A stretch of DNA of 64,000 nt from Sphingomonas sp. PP-CC-1A-547. GTDB lineage: Bacteria; Pseudomonadota; Alphaproteobacteria; Sphingomonadales; Sphingomonadaceae. The notes below the pieces were generated by a model, which saw only the letters and a list, made by a program, of their open reading frames with translations, ran no database searches and was not told the origin of the DNA. This document shows positions 8,538 through 17,758 of this stretch, piece by piece (position 1 is the stretch's first letter; the number at the start of each line of letters is the position of its first letter). Both the position numbers and the translations under genes were made by a program. The stretch covers positions 124,001 through 188,000 of the forward strand of contig NZ_RAPZ01000015.1 of assembly GCF_003610375.1 (NCBI RefSeq), written 5' to 3'.

Positions 8538-10691
8538 CTATTGCCCTTCGTCAGGCCCCTGTTCTTCCTCCGGCGGCCGGCGATCGTCGCGGGGGGGCGG
8601 GCCTTCCTGGCGGTCGCGGCGGGAGGGGCCGACGGAGATGGTGCCGTCCTCGCCCATCTTCAGGTTGAAGCCCATCCCCTCGATCTCCCCGCCTAGCGGC
8701 AGGATCGAGTTGTCCTGCTCGTCCGCCGGCAGTGCGTCCGGATCGACTTCCTCGACCGCCGGAGGAGGCGCCGCGATCGGTGCGATCCCCAGCGCGCTCT
8801 GCATGAAGTCACGCCAGATCCGTGCGGGAATACCGCCGCCCGACAGGCCGGGGTTCGACGAATTGTCGTCGTTGCCGACCCACACGCCGACTACCAGATC
8901 GCGCGCGAAGCCGACGAACAGCGCGTCCTTGTTGTCCGACGTCGTGCCGGTCTTGCCGAACGCGTCGACCGTGAGGTTTGCGCCGCGGCCGGTGCCGGTG
9001 CGGATCGAGGCCGCCAACAGATCGAGCATCTCGTCGTGGATATTGCTCGGCATCTCGGTCGCGCCGCCGGTCAGCGACTGGTACCAGCCCTTCTCGCGGA
9101 CGTCGGCGAGGCCGCGCGGCTGGACCGGATATTGCTCGCGCGCGATCGCGGCATAGGCGGCGGTGAGTTCGAGCAGCGACACGGTCGAGGTGCCGAGGCC
9201 GATGGTGGCCTCGCTCGGGATTGGCGTCGAGATGCCGAGGTCGCGCGCCGCCTTGATCACCGCCTTCACGCCGACCTGTTGCGTGAGTCGTGCGGCGGCG
9301 ACGTTGGACGAGCGCGCGAACGCCTGGCGGAGCGTGATCGTCCCCTGATAGCGGCCGTCGCTGTTCTTCGGCGTCCAGTCGCCGATCGTCACCGGGCGGT
9401 CCTCGATCGTCGAATCGGGGGTCAGGCCCTGGCGCATCGCGGCGAGGTAGACGAACAGCTTGAAGGTCGAGCCGGGCTGGCGGCGGGCCTGCGTCGCGCG
9501 GTTGAACGGGCTTTTCGCGTAGTTCTTGCCGCCGATCATCGCGACGACGCGGCCATCGGGGCGCATCGCGACCAGCGCGACTTGTGCCTGCCGCAGACCC
9601 GCGCGCGCTACGGTGCGTTCGGCGGCGCGTTGGAGGCGCGGATCGAGCGTCGTTTGGACGGTCGCCTCGGTCTTGATCTCGCCGGCTTGGTCGCGCGCTT
9701 CGGGGAGGATCCAGTCGGCGAAATAGGTGCCGTTGGGGAGCTGCGACGGGCGGCTGCCGAGGACGCGCTGCGGCTGGACCGCGTCGCCTTCCGCCTTGGT
9801 CAGGAAACCGGCATCGACCATCGCGCCGACGACGACGGCCTCACGTTTGCGCGCACCTTCGAGGTTGGAGGTGGGGGCGAGGCGGGACGGCGCCTTCACC
9901 AGTCCGGCGAGCATCGCCGCCTGGCCGACGTTGAGCTTGTCGGGGGTGCGGCCGAAATAATGCTTGGCGGCCGCGCTGATCCCGTAGGTGTTGTCGCCGA
10001 AATAGACGTTGGAGAGATAGCGCGAGAGGATCTCGTTCTTCGACAGCCATGCCTCGAGCCAGAAGGCGATCATCGCCTCGCGAATCTTTCGCGTCGCGGT
10101 GCGGTCCGAATCGAGGAACGCGTTCTTCGCGAGCTGCTGCGTGATGGTCGAGCCGCCCTGGCGGACGCCGCCCGAGCCCATGTTCGCCCAGGCCGCACGC
10201 GCGATGCCGCGGGGATCGACGCCCCAGTGCGAATAGAAGCGCCGGTCCTCGATCGCGAGAAACGCCTGCGTGACGTGCGGCGGAAGCTTGGCTGCATCGA
10301 CCGACTTGCCGATGATCGCGCCGCGTCGTGCGATCGGCGTGCCGTCGTCCGCGGTGAGCGTAATCGAGGGCGGGGTCGGCGGCTGGAGCGACTTCGACAG
10401 CGGTGCGGTGATCGCCAGCCAGATGATCGCGATCACCAGCAGGACGATGCCGATCCCCGCCCCGCGCAGGATCCACCGACCGATCGGACGCTTGCGTCGT
10501 GGCGCGCTGGGGGTGGCGTAGGCCGCGCCGAAGTCGCGATCATAGGGTTCCGGGTCCGTGCCGTCCCGCTCGGCTTCGTATTTCTGGCGCAGGCGTTCGC
10601 GTTCGGTGATCAGCCGCTCGCGCTCATAGGCGTAGGGCTCGCGGTCGCCGCTGGAGCTGGAACGGTTGGGGTCGAAGGGATCGGGGCGCAT
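8538..10691 (-). CDS. Class A penicillin-binding protein (PBP1A family)
   Basis: The 717-residue bifunctional peptidoglycan synthase has a charged cytoplasmic N-terminus (1-72) and one transmembrane helix (about 73-97). The GT51 glycosyltransferase has catalytic Glu148 in IEDRRFYSHWG and a GGSTITQQLAKN motif. The transpeptidase has STFK (Ser408), SSN (461-463) and KTG (580-582). It polymerises and cross-links murein at the inner membrane. The C-terminus is a disordered acidic/Arg tail (from about 680). It is shorter than E. coli MrcA and lacks its OB insert, as is common in alphaproteobacteria. It appears monocistronic. Confidence 0.95.
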   Translation of the reverse strand: MRPDPFDPNRSSSSGDREPYAYERERLITERERLRQKYEAERDGTDPEPYDRDFGAAYATPSAPRRKRPIGRWILRGAGIGIVLLVIAIIWLAITAPLSKSLQPPTPPSITLTADDGTPIARRGAIIGKSVDAAKLPPHVTQAFLAIEDRRFYSHWGVDPRGIARAAWANMGSGGVRQGGSTITQQLAKNAFLDSDRTATRKIREAMIAFWLEAWLSKNEILSRYLSNVYFGDNTYGISAAAKHYFGRTPDKLNVGQAAMLAGLVKAPSRLAPTSNLEGARKREAVVVGAMVDAGFLTKAEGDAVQPQRVLGSRPSQLPNGTYFADWILPEARDQAGEIKTEATVQTTLDPRLQRAAERTVARAGLRQAQVALVAMRPDGRVVAMIGGKNYAKSPFNRATQARRQPGSTFKLFVYLAAMRQGLTPDSTIEDRPVTIGDWTPKNSDGRYQGTITLRQAFARSSNVAAARLTQQVGVKAVIKAARDLGISTPIPSEATIGLGTSTVSLLELTAAYAAIAREQYPVQPRGLADVREKGWYQSLTGGATEMPSNIHDEMLDLLAASIRTGTGRGANLTVDAFGKTGTTSDNKDALFVGFARDLVVGVWVGNDDNSSNPGLSGGGIPARIWRDFMQSALGIAPIAAPPPAVEEVDPDALPADEQDNSILPLGGEIEGMGFNLKMGEDGTISVGPSRRDRQEGPPPRDDRRPPEEEQGPDEGQ

Positions 10692-10893
10692 CGGTCGTTC
10701 CAGCGGGTCGGCCAGGCGGCGGACTTCAGGTGTATTATCGTTCTATGACAGCTCGAGCAAGTCTGTGCTTACGCCGTCCGTTCCTGCGCATGCTTAACGT
10801 GTACAGGGGCTTAGCGACAGCGGCACGACGTTCGCCGGACGAGAACCGACCGAAGCTGTTGTCATCGCGCGACGAAACGGGAAAGAGCATCGC

Positions 10894-11517
10894 ATGACGT
10901 TCGAACAGGATAAAACAGTGGCTGCTTCCGACACTCTTCCCGCCGTCCTGCCGCTGGTCGTCGGCATCGGCGGCACGATCGGCGGCGTCTCGTCGACCGA
11001 GCGTGCGCTGCGGATCGCGCTCGATGCGGTCGAGAAGCAGGGCTATCGCACGCAGATGTTCGGCGGGGCCGACATGGCGCGGCTGCCGCTCTACGATCCG
11101 AAGGCGACGACCCGGACGCCCGACGAACAGGCGTTCGTGGCGGCGGTGCGCGAGGCGTCGGCGGTGATTATTGCCAGCCCCGGCTATCACGGGAGCATTT
11201 CGGGCGTGGTGAAGAACGCGCTCGACCTGCTGGAGGAAACCGCGCGCGATCCCGAGCGGCCTTATCTGGCGGACATGCCGGTCGGGTTGATCGCCACAGC
11301 TTACGGCTGGCAGGCGACGGGGAGCACGATCGCGGCGTTGCGCTCGATCGTCCACGCGTTGCGCGGGTGGCCGACGCCGTTTGCCGCCGCGATCAATACG
11401 CAGGTGACGAAGTTCGACGACGAGGGCGGGGCGAGCGATCCTGCAGTGCTGGAGCAGTTGCGGCTGGTCGGGCGGCAGGTGGCACGGTTCGCGCCGTTGT
11501 CCGAGCCGGCGAACTAG
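10894..11517 (+). CDS. NADPH-dependent FMN reductase family protein
   Basis: The 207-residue flavodoxin-like protein has GIGGTIGG near residue 25, and SPGYHGSISGVVKNALD around residue 90, the FMN-binding and dimer region of the SsuE/ArsH/azoreductase group. It probably reduces FMN or quinone-like acceptors with NAD(P)H in the cytoplasm. A GGGAAAG sequence lies upstream of the ATG. The N-terminal 18 residues are longer than usual. No partner monooxygenase is nearby, so its role is open. A compound palindrome separates it from the convergent efflux operon. Confidence 0.85.
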   Translation: MTFEQDKTVAASDTLPAVLPLVVGIGGTIGGVSSTERALRIALDAVEKQGYRTQMFGGADMARLPLYDPKATTRTPDEQAFVAAVREASAVIIASPGYHGSISGVVKNALDLLEETARDPERPYLADMPVGLIATAYGWQATGSTIAALRSIVHALRGWPTPFAAAINTQVTKFDDEGGASDPAVLEQLRLVGRQVARFAPLSEPAN

Positions 11518-11525
11518 AACCTTCT

Positions 11526-11638
11526 CGCCCCTCCCTGAAAGGGAGGGGTTCGGGGTGGGTCGGTTTCGATCTGTCCCGACGTCGCAACACAAGCGGGCCT
11601 ACCCACCCCCAGCCCCTCCCTTCCAGGGAGGGGGGCAG
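11526..11638. repeat. Compound hairpin repeat, CCCCTCCCT-N-AGGGAGGGG family (copy 1)
   Basis: Left arm 11526-11563 and right arm 11598-11638 are inverted copies. Each also contains its own hairpin (CCCCTCCCTGAAAGGGAGGGG; CCCCTCCCTTCCAGGGAGGGG) followed by a GGGGTGGG/CCCACCCC block. It sits between convergent genes. Closest relative in the window: 47387-47492; related designs are at 18350-18479 and 27068-27175. Confidence 0.85.
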
Positions 11639-11660
11639 TTCATGTCGTTGGAAGCGGGCC

Positions 11661-13205
11661 TTACTTCAGGCCACCACCTAACGAGCGGTAGAGTTCGACC
11701 GCGTTGCTGTCGCGGACGAGGCGCGTGGCGAGCAAGCTCTGCTGGGCCGTGTAGAGCGCGCGCTGCGAATCGAGCGTGTTGAGGAACGGGTCGATCCCGG
11801 CGCGGAAGCGGAGCTGCGACAGATTATACGCGCCCGCCGCGTTGTCGCGCAGCGACGTCTGAGCCTCCAGCTGGCTGTTGATCGTGCCACGACGCGCCAA
11901 CGCGTCGGCAACCTCGCGGAAGCCGGTCTGGATGCTCCGTTCATACGTCGCCAGCATCGCGTCGCGCGTTGCCTTGGCGTATTGCAGATTGCCCTTGTTG
12001 CGGCCGAAATCGAAGATCGGCTGCGTGATCGACGGGGCGACCGACCATTGCTGGCTGCCGCTGCCGAACAGGTTCGACAGGCCGAGGCTGAGCGTGCCAA
12101 ACGCCGCGGTGAGCGAGATGTTCGGGAAGAACGCCGCGCGCGCCGCACCGATATTGGCGTTGGCGGCGATCAAATTGTGCTCTGCCGCAGCGACGTCCGG
12201 ACGGCGCAACAGCACCTCCGACGACAGGTTGGCGGGCAGATTCTCCAGCGTCGGCGTTTTGTCCGGCATCCGCGCGGGGAGCAGGTCCTGCGTCACGGTC
12301 GTCCCGGCGAGCAGGTTGAGCGCGTTCTGGTCTTGCGCGATCAGCGTGGTCGCGTCGGCAATGTCCGAGCGCGCCTGATCATAGGTGGTGCGCGCCTGAC
12401 GCACTTCGAGTTCGGAGGCGATGCCGATCCGGAAGCGATCCTGCGTGAGCTTCAACGTCTGGCCGAATGCGCGCTCGGTATCCTGCGCGATCTTGAGACG
12501 GTCCTGGTCCGCGGCCATCGTCAGCCACGCGGTCGCGGTCTCCGAGATGAGCGACACTTGGGCGGCGTTGCGGTTCTCTTCCGCGGCGAAATACGCTTCC
12601 TGCTGTGCCTGAGTCAGGTTGCGGATGCGGCCGAAGAGGTCGATTTCCCAAGCCGAGATACCGACATTGGCCGAATAGATGTCGGCGCGTCCGCTGCCCG
12701 TGACGGCAGTGCCCGCACCGCCGGTACCACCACCGGTGCCGCCACCCGTTCCGGTGCCGCCGCCGACGCCACCAGTGCCGCCGCCCGTGCCGCCGCCGAC
12801 ACCGCCTACGCCGCCTACGCCGCCGCCAACCGCACCGAACGGCGACTTCTGGTAGGTCGCGCTGCCGGTTGCGCCGATCGTCGGGAACAGGTCCGCACGC
12901 TGGACGCGGTATTGCGCGCGAGCCTGTGCGACGTTGGCGACCGCGATGCGGACGTCGCGGTTATTGTCGAGCGCGAGGCGAATTACGCCGCGCAGGCGGT
13001 CGTCCGTGAAGAACGCCTCCCACGCGGTGTCCGCCGGCACGATCGCGTTCGCGGCGTTGCCGGCTGAATAGGCTGGCCCGGTCGGTCCGCTCGGCGCCAC
13101 GGGAAGCTCCGGACGGACGTATTTGGGGGCGAGGTTGCACCCGGCGAGTGTGAGCCCGGCGGCGAACGTGAGCGCGGTGCGGCTGGAGATCTTGGTCGAG
13201 AACAT
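11661..13205 (-). CDS. RND efflux outer membrane factor lipoprotein (NodT/OprM family) with Gly-rich loop
   Basis: The 514-residue outer membrane channel of a tripartite pump starts with a lipoprotein signal peptide with lipobox LAGC (Cys23). Two OEP repeats, YSANVGISAWEIDLFGR and the late AYNLSQLRFRAGIDP are typical of OprM/CusC/NodT. Residues about 124-167 are an unusual run of V-G-G, G-T-G-G and similar units, inserted where the first extracellular beta-barrel loop lies in this family. It is the last gene of an operon with the adaptor and pump; the pump stop is 5 nt upstream. Confidence 0.94.
   Translation of the reverse strand: MFSTKISSRTALTFAAGLTLAGCNLAPKYVRPELPVAPSGPTGPAYSAGNAANAIVPADTAWEAFFTDDRLRGVIRLALDNNRDVRIAVANVAQARAQYRVQRADLFPTIGATGSATYQKSPFGAVGGGVGGVGGVGGGTGGGTGGVGGGTGTGGGTGGGTGGAGTAVTGSGRADIYSANVGISAWEIDLFGRIRNLTQAQQEAYFAAEENRNAAQVSLISETATAWLTMAADQDRLKIAQDTERAFGQTLKLTQDRFRIGIASELEVRQARTTYDQARSDIADATTLIAQDQNALNLLAGTTVTQDLLPARMPDKTPTLENLPANLSSEVLLRRPDVAAAEHNLIAANANIGAARAAFFPNISLTAAFGTLSLGLSNLFGSGSQQWSVAPSITQPIFDFGRNKGNLQYAKATRDAMLATYERSIQTGFREVADALARRGTINSQLEAQTSLRDNAAGAYNLSQLRFRAGIDPFLNTLDSQRALYTAQQSLLATRLVRDSNAVELYRSLGGGLK
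12705..12836. repeat. In-frame glycine-rich minisatellite inside the outer membrane factor gene
   Basis: About 130 bp built from imperfect 3-12-nt units rich in CCGCC/ACC (sense strand GGC/GGT/ACC codons), encoding Gly with interspersed Val and Thr. It lies wholly within the OMF coding frame. Such a tract is prone to slipped-strand length change, and because codon units are multiples of three, changes would keep the frame. Confidence 0.8.
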
Positions 13206-13210
13206 CTGGA

Positions 13211-16200
13211 TCAGGCCTCCTGCGGCCGCTGGTCGTGGGGCGGATGGCCGCCGTCACGGTTATCGTCACGGTTGCCGTCGTGGTCGGGCACCTGGTCGCG
13301 GTCCTGCCCCGAGCCGGCCTTGTCCTGCTTGAAGACGCGCTTCACGAGCAGGAAGAACAGCGGCACGAAGAAGATCGCGAGGACGGTCGCGGACAGCATG
13401 CCGCCGACCACCGCCCAGCCGATCGCGTTCTGGCCGCCGGCGCCGGCACCGCTCGACAATGCGAGCGGCAACACGCCGAAGATGAACGCGAACGACGTCA
13501 TCAGGATCGGGCGAAGGCGAAGCTTGGCCGCCTCGACCGCGGCATCGGCCGCGTTCATCCCGTCGCCCATCTTCTCCTCGGCGAACTCCACGATCAGGAT
13601 CGCGTTCTTCGCCGCCACACCGATCGTCGTGATCAGCCCGACCTGGAGATAGATGTCGTTGTTCAGCCCGAAGATCATCGCCGCGCCGACCGCGCCGAGG
13701 ACGCCGAGTGGCACCACCAGCAGGACGGCGATCGGGATCGACCAGCTCTCGTACAACGCCGCGAGGCAGAGGAACACGATCAGCAGCGACAGCGCATAGA
13801 CCGTGGTCGACTGGCCGCCCGAGAGGTTTTCCTCGTAGCTGAGGCCGGTCCACTCATAGCCGATGCCGGGTGGCAGCTTGGCCGCCATCTCCTCCATCGC
13901 CTTGATCGCGGTGCCGCTGCTGACGCCCGGCGCCGGCGAACCCATGATCTCGAACGAGGCTACGCCGTTGTACCGTTCGAGTCGTGATGGCCCGTAGTTC
14001 CAGCTTGTCGTCGAGAAGGACGAGAACGGTGCCATCGCGTTGCTGGTCGTGCCGCGGACGTAGAAGTTGCCGAGATCGGCGGGCGTCGTGCGGAACGGTG
14101 CGTCGGCCTGCACGAACACCTTCTTCACGCGACCGCGGTCGATGAAGTCGTTGATGTACGCGCCACCGAACGCAGTGCTGACGGTGGTGTTGATGTCCTG
14201 CTGGCTGAGGCCGAGCGCCCCCGCCTGCGCCTGATCGACGTTCAGTTTCAGCTGTGGCGCATCCTCCAGGCCGTTCGGGCGGACCTGCATCAGACGCTTG
14301 TCCTGGCTGGCCATGCCGAGCAGCATGTTGCGCGCCTCGAGCAGTTTCTCGTGACCGACGCCGGCATTGTCCTTCAGCATGAAGTCGAAGCCGTTGGCGT
14401 TGCCGAGTTCCTGTACGGCGGGCGGCACGAAGCCGATCACCATGCCGGCACGGATCCCCGCGAGCGCCTGGTTGGCACGCGCGGCAACCGCAGCGACGCC
14501 GTTCTCTGCGCCGCTACGATCTTCCCAAGGCTTCAGCTGGATGAAGGCGATACCGACATTCTGGCCCTGGCCGACGAAGCCGAAGCCGCTGATCGTGAAG
14601 ATGCCCGCGGTGTTGGCCTTCTCGTCGATCATGAAGTGATCGCGGACCTTGTCCATCGTCCTTGCGGTCTCCTCCATGGGCGTACCCGACGGCATCGAGA
14701 CCTGCGCGAACATCACGCCCTGATCTTCCTCGGGGAGGAAGCCCGACGGCAGGCGGACGAAGATGAAAGCCATCGCGACGACGATCACGGCATAGACCAG
14801 CATCGTGCGGACCCAGCCCTTCTCGACGCGGCGCAGGCCGTTGCCATATTTGCCGACGCCCTTGTCGAAGGTGCGGTTGAACCAGCCGAAGAAGCCCTTC
14901 TTCTCGCCGTGACCTTCCTTGGCGGGCTTCAGGATCGTCGCGCAGAGCGCGGGCGTCAGGATCAACGCTACCAGCACCGACAGCGCCATCGACGACACGA
15001 TGGTGATCGAGAACTGGCGGAAGATCACGCCGGTCGAGCCGCTGAAGAACGCCATCGGCAGGAACACCGCCGACAGCACGAGGCCGATGCCGACCAGCGC
15101 GCCGCTGATCTCGTCCATCGACTTCTTGGCGGCCTCCTTGGGGGAGAGCCCTTCTTCCTGGATGAGGCGCTCGACGTTCTCGACGACGACGATCGCGTCA
15201 TCGACGAGCAGGCCGATCGCGAGCACCATGCCGAACAAGGTCAGCGTGTTGATCGTGAACCCCGCGACCTGGAGCACGGCGAGCGAGCCGAGCAACACGA
15301 CCGGGACCGCGATCGTCGGGATCAGCGTGGCGCGGAAGTTCTGGAGGAACAGGAACATCACGAGGAAGACGAGGACGATCGCCTCGATCAGCGTGTGGAT
15401 GACCTGCTCGACCGACAGCCGCACGAACGTCGAGTTGTCGATCGGGAACGCGACCTTGACGTCGGGCGGGAACTGCTTGGCGATCCGGTTCACCTCGGCC
15501 TTGACCAGCTTGACGGTATCGAGCGCGTTCGCACCCGGTGCCAGCTTCACGCCGAAGCCTGCCGCCTGCTTGCCGTTATAGCGCGCCTGGAAGCTGTAGT
15601 TCTCCGAGCCCATCTCGACGCGGGCGACGTCCGACAGGCGCACGGTCGCGCCGCTGGTCGCCGAGCGGACGATGATTGCGCGGAACTGTTCCGGCGTCTG
15701 GAGGCGCGACTGTGCGGTCACGGTGGCGTTGAGCGACTGGCCCTTCACCGCGGGCAGACTGCCCACTTGCCCCGCCGAGACCTGTGCGTTCTGCGCGGTC
15801 AGTGCGGAGGTGATGTCGGTGACGGTGACGCCGAGGTTCGACATCTTGAAGGGGTCGACCCAGATCCGCATCGAATATTGCGCGCCGAACACCTGCGTGT
15901 CGCCGACGCCCTTGATGCGGCTGAGCGGATCCTGGAGCTTCGAGGCGATCATGTCGCCGAGATCGACCTGGTCGTGGTCGCCGTTTTCCGAATAGGCGGC
16001 GATGATGAGCAGGAAGTTGGCGGTCGCCTTGGTCACACGAAGGCCGGCCTGCTGCACTTCCTGCGGCAGGAGCGGCGTCGCCTGTTGCAGCTTGTTCTGC
16101 ACCTGGACCTGCGCGATGTCGGGATCGGTGCCCTGCTCGAAGGTGAGCGTGATCGCGAGGTTGCCCGAGCCGTCCGAGGTCGAGGCGAAATAGCGAAGGT

Positions 16201-16420
16201 TGTCGATCCCCTTCATCTGCTGCTCGATGATCTGCGTCGTCGTGTTCTCGAGCGTCTGTGCGTCGGCGCCCGGATAGGACGTCGCGACCGTCACCTTGGG
16301 GGCGGCGATCTCAGGGAACTGGGCGATCGGCAGCGACCGGATCGCGAGGATACCGGCCAGCATCAGGATGATGGCGATGACCCACGCGAAGATGGGTCGA
16401 TCGATGAAATAGCGTGACAT
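13211..16420 (-). CDS. RND multidrug efflux pump, inner membrane transporter (AcrB/MexB, HAE1 family)
   Basis: The 1069-residue protein has the AcrB plan: 12 transmembrane helices, two large periplasmic loops, an N-terminal FIDRPIFAWVIAI and the proton-relay aspartates in TM4 (GLLVDDAIVVVENVER, near residue 405). It uses the proton gradient to extrude amphipathic compounds through the adaptor and OMF. The C-terminus carries an extra tail of about 40 residues rich in Asp, Arg and His that is not part of the conserved fold. It is 6 nt from the adaptor gene and 5 nt from the OMF gene, so one operon. Substrates cannot be predicted. Confidence 0.96.
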   Translation of the reverse strand: MSRYFIDRPIFAWVIAIILMLAGILAIRSLPIAQFPEIAAPKVTVATSYPGADAQTLENTTTQIIEQQMKGIDNLRYFASTSDGSGNLAITLTFEQGTDPDIAQVQVQNKLQQATPLLPQEVQQAGLRVTKATANFLLIIAAYSENGDHDQVDLGDMIASKLQDPLSRIKGVGDTQVFGAQYSMRIWVDPFKMSNLGVTVTDITSALTAQNAQVSAGQVGSLPAVKGQSLNATVTAQSRLQTPEQFRAIIVRSATSGATVRLSDVARVEMGSENYSFQARYNGKQAAGFGVKLAPGANALDTVKLVKAEVNRIAKQFPPDVKVAFPIDNSTFVRLSVEQVIHTLIEAIVLVFLVMFLFLQNFRATLIPTIAVPVVLLGSLAVLQVAGFTINTLTLFGMVLAIGLLVDDAIVVVENVERLIQEEGLSPKEAAKKSMDEISGALVGIGLVLSAVFLPMAFFSGSTGVIFRQFSITIVSSMALSVLVALILTPALCATILKPAKEGHGEKKGFFGWFNRTFDKGVGKYGNGLRRVEKGWVRTMLVYAVIVVAMAFIFVRLPSGFLPEEDQGVMFAQVSMPSGTPMEETARTMDKVRDHFMIDEKANTAGIFTISGFGFVGQGQNVGIAFIQLKPWEDRSGAENGVAAVAARANQALAGIRAGMVIGFVPPAVQELGNANGFDFMLKDNAGVGHEKLLEARNMLLGMASQDKRLMQVRPNGLEDAPQLKLNVDQAQAGALGLSQQDINTTVSTAFGGAYINDFIDRGRVKKVFVQADAPFRTTPADLGNFYVRGTTSNAMAPFSSFSTTSWNYGPSRLERYNGVASFEIMGSPAPGVSSGTAIKAMEEMAAKLPPGIGYEWTGLSYEENLSGGQSTTVYALSLLIVFLCLAALYESWSIPIAVLLVVPLGVLGAVGAAMIFGLNNDIYLQVGLITTIGVAAKNAILIVEFAEEKMGDGMNAADAAVEAAKLRLRPILMTSFAFIFGVLPLALSSGAGAGGQNAIGWAVVGGMLSATVLAIFFVPLFFLLVKRVFKQDKAGSGQDRDQVPDHDGNRDDNRDGGHPPHDQRPQEA

Positions 16421-16426
16421 GGGCGG

Positions 16427-17653
16427 TTACTTCCCGGCCTGCGCGGAACTGTTGCTGGTCGCACCGGAAGCGTCGCCGCCTCCAGGTGCAGCGCCGGGCC
16501 CGCCAGCGGGCTTGGCGACCTGCTGCGGAGCCGCTGGCTTGACGGTCGAACCTGGGCGCAGGTTGAGCAGGCCCTCGACGATCAGCTTGTCGCCGGGCTT
16601 CAGGCCGCTGGTGACGATCCACTTGTCGCCGATCACGCGGTCGGTGGTGACATTACGCTGCTCGACCTTGTTCTGCGCGTTGACGACCAGAGCGGTCGCG
16701 CCGCCGCGCGGATCGCGCGTGATGCCGGCGGTCGGCGCCATGATCGCCTGGCGACGCGTGCCCTCGACGAGCTTCGCACGCACGTACATGCCGGGCAGCA
16801 ACAGGCCGTTGGGGTTCGGGAAGCTCGCGCGCAGCGTCACCGCGCCGGTGGTCTGGTCGACCGTGACTTCGGAGAATTGCAGGCGACCCTCGATCGGATA
16901 AGTGCTGCCGTTCGGGAGGATCAGTTGGACGCGCGCGCTGCCGTCGCCGCGAGTCACGCCGCCGCTCGCCATCGCCTGCTTGAGATCGAGCAGCTGCGCC
17001 GCCGACTGGACGACGTCGACATACACGGTGTTGGTGCGCTGGATCGTCGCGAGCGGATCGGTCTGGCCGGTCTGGACCAGCGCGCCGACGGTCACGAGCG
17101 ACCGGCCGATGCGACCGGAGATCGGTGCCTTGATCCGCGTGAAGCCCAGGTTGACGCGCGCCGACTGGACCGCTGCCTGCTGCGCTGCAACATTGGCGCG
17201 AGCCTGTTGTGCGGAGGCATTTGCGTTGTCCGCTTCCTGCTTGCTGACTGCGTTCAGCTGCACGAGCTGGCCGTAGCGCTGCGCCTGGAGGCGGGTCGCG
17301 TTGATCTGCGACTGGGCCGCGCCGAGCTGGCCCTGCGCGCTGGCGAGCGCCGCGCGATAGGGGGCGTCCTCGATCGCGTAGAGGACCTGCCCCTTGCTGA
17401 CCATCGCACCCTCGGTGAACAGGCGATCGCGGACCACGCCGCTGACCTGCGGACGGACCTCCGAGGTCTCTACCGCGGCGATACGGCCGGGAAGTTCGGA
17501 GGTGAGGACGACCGCTTCCTCGCCGACCGTGACGACGCCGACGGTCGGTGTGGGCGGAGGCGGCGGAGCCTGCTCCTTGCCGCAAGCCGACAGCAGGGCG
17601 AGCGCGAAGAGCGCCACCGATCCCTTGAGGTTCAATTGCTGCATGTTAAGCAT
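16427..17653 (-). CDS. RND efflux periplasmic adaptor lipoprotein (AcrA/MexA family)
   Basis: This membrane fusion protein has a lipoprotein signal (LLSAC lipobox), a Pro run, then the lipoyl/hairpin/beta-barrel order: RPQVSGVV at the lipoyl half, a long Ala/Gln-rich coiled-coil hairpin, and GFTRIKAPISGRIG at the second half-lipoyl. It links pump and OMF. I prefer the ATG at 17653 or the next at 17644. The frame stays open to a GTG at 17680, but that would start inside the regulatory region next to the operator. First gene of the efflux operon, divergent from a TetR gene. The C-terminal 35 residues are Gly/Pro/Ser-rich. Confidence 0.94.
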   Translation of the reverse strand: MLNMQQLNLKGSVALFALALLSACGKEQAPPPPPTPTVGVVTVGEEAVVLTSELPGRIAAVETSEVRPQVSGVVRDRLFTEGAMVSKGQVLYAIEDAPYRAALASAQGQLGAAQSQINATRLQAQRYGQLVQLNAVSKQEADNANASAQQARANVAAQQAAVQSARVNLGFTRIKAPISGRIGRSLVTVGALVQTGQTDPLATIQRTNTVYVDVVQSAAQLLDLKQAMASGGVTRGDGSARVQLILPNGSTYPIEGRLQFSEVTVDQTTGAVTLRASFPNPNGLLLPGMYVRAKLVEGTRRQAIMAPTAGITRDPRGGATALVVNAQNKVEQRNVTTDRVIGDKWIVTSGLKPGDKLIVEGLLNLRPGSTVKPAAPQQVAKPAGGPGAAPGGGDASGATSNSSAQAGK

Positions 17654-17680
17654 CCCGACGTCCGTGCAGATTAGGTTCAC

Positions 17681-17700
17681 CGGAATGAACGTTCATTCCG
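17681..17700. promoter_or_regulatory. Perfect 20-bp palindromic operator of the efflux operon
   Basis: CGGAATGAACGTTCATTCCG is a perfect inverted repeat without spacer. It lies 27 nt before the adaptor gene start and 58 nt from the divergent TetR start. TetR-family repressors of RND pumps (AcrR, TtgR, MexR-like arrangements) bind such palindromes in the divergent gap. It would cover about +3 to +22 of the candidate promoter at 17710-17738. Confidence 0.75.
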
Positions 17701-17709
17701 CTTGCTTGC

Positions 17710-17738
17710 CCGCTAGGATTGTGCGAGCGGCCGGTCAA
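17710..17738 (-). promoter_or_regulatory. Candidate promoter of the RND efflux operon
   Basis: Minus strand TTGACC (17738-17733), 17-nt spacer, TAGCGG (17715-17710). The -10 match is weak, but its position just upstream of the palindromic operator is what a repressible promoter would show. Confidence 0.35.
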
Positions 17739-17758
17739 CCTAAAAACGCGTCGGGAAC

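Noticed and set aside
14351..16417. A 688-codon plus-strand open frame opposite the RND pump gene
   Set aside because: Composition is Arg/Asp/His-rich with no recognisable motif. The opposite strand encodes a full AcrB-type pump, so this frame is a shadow.
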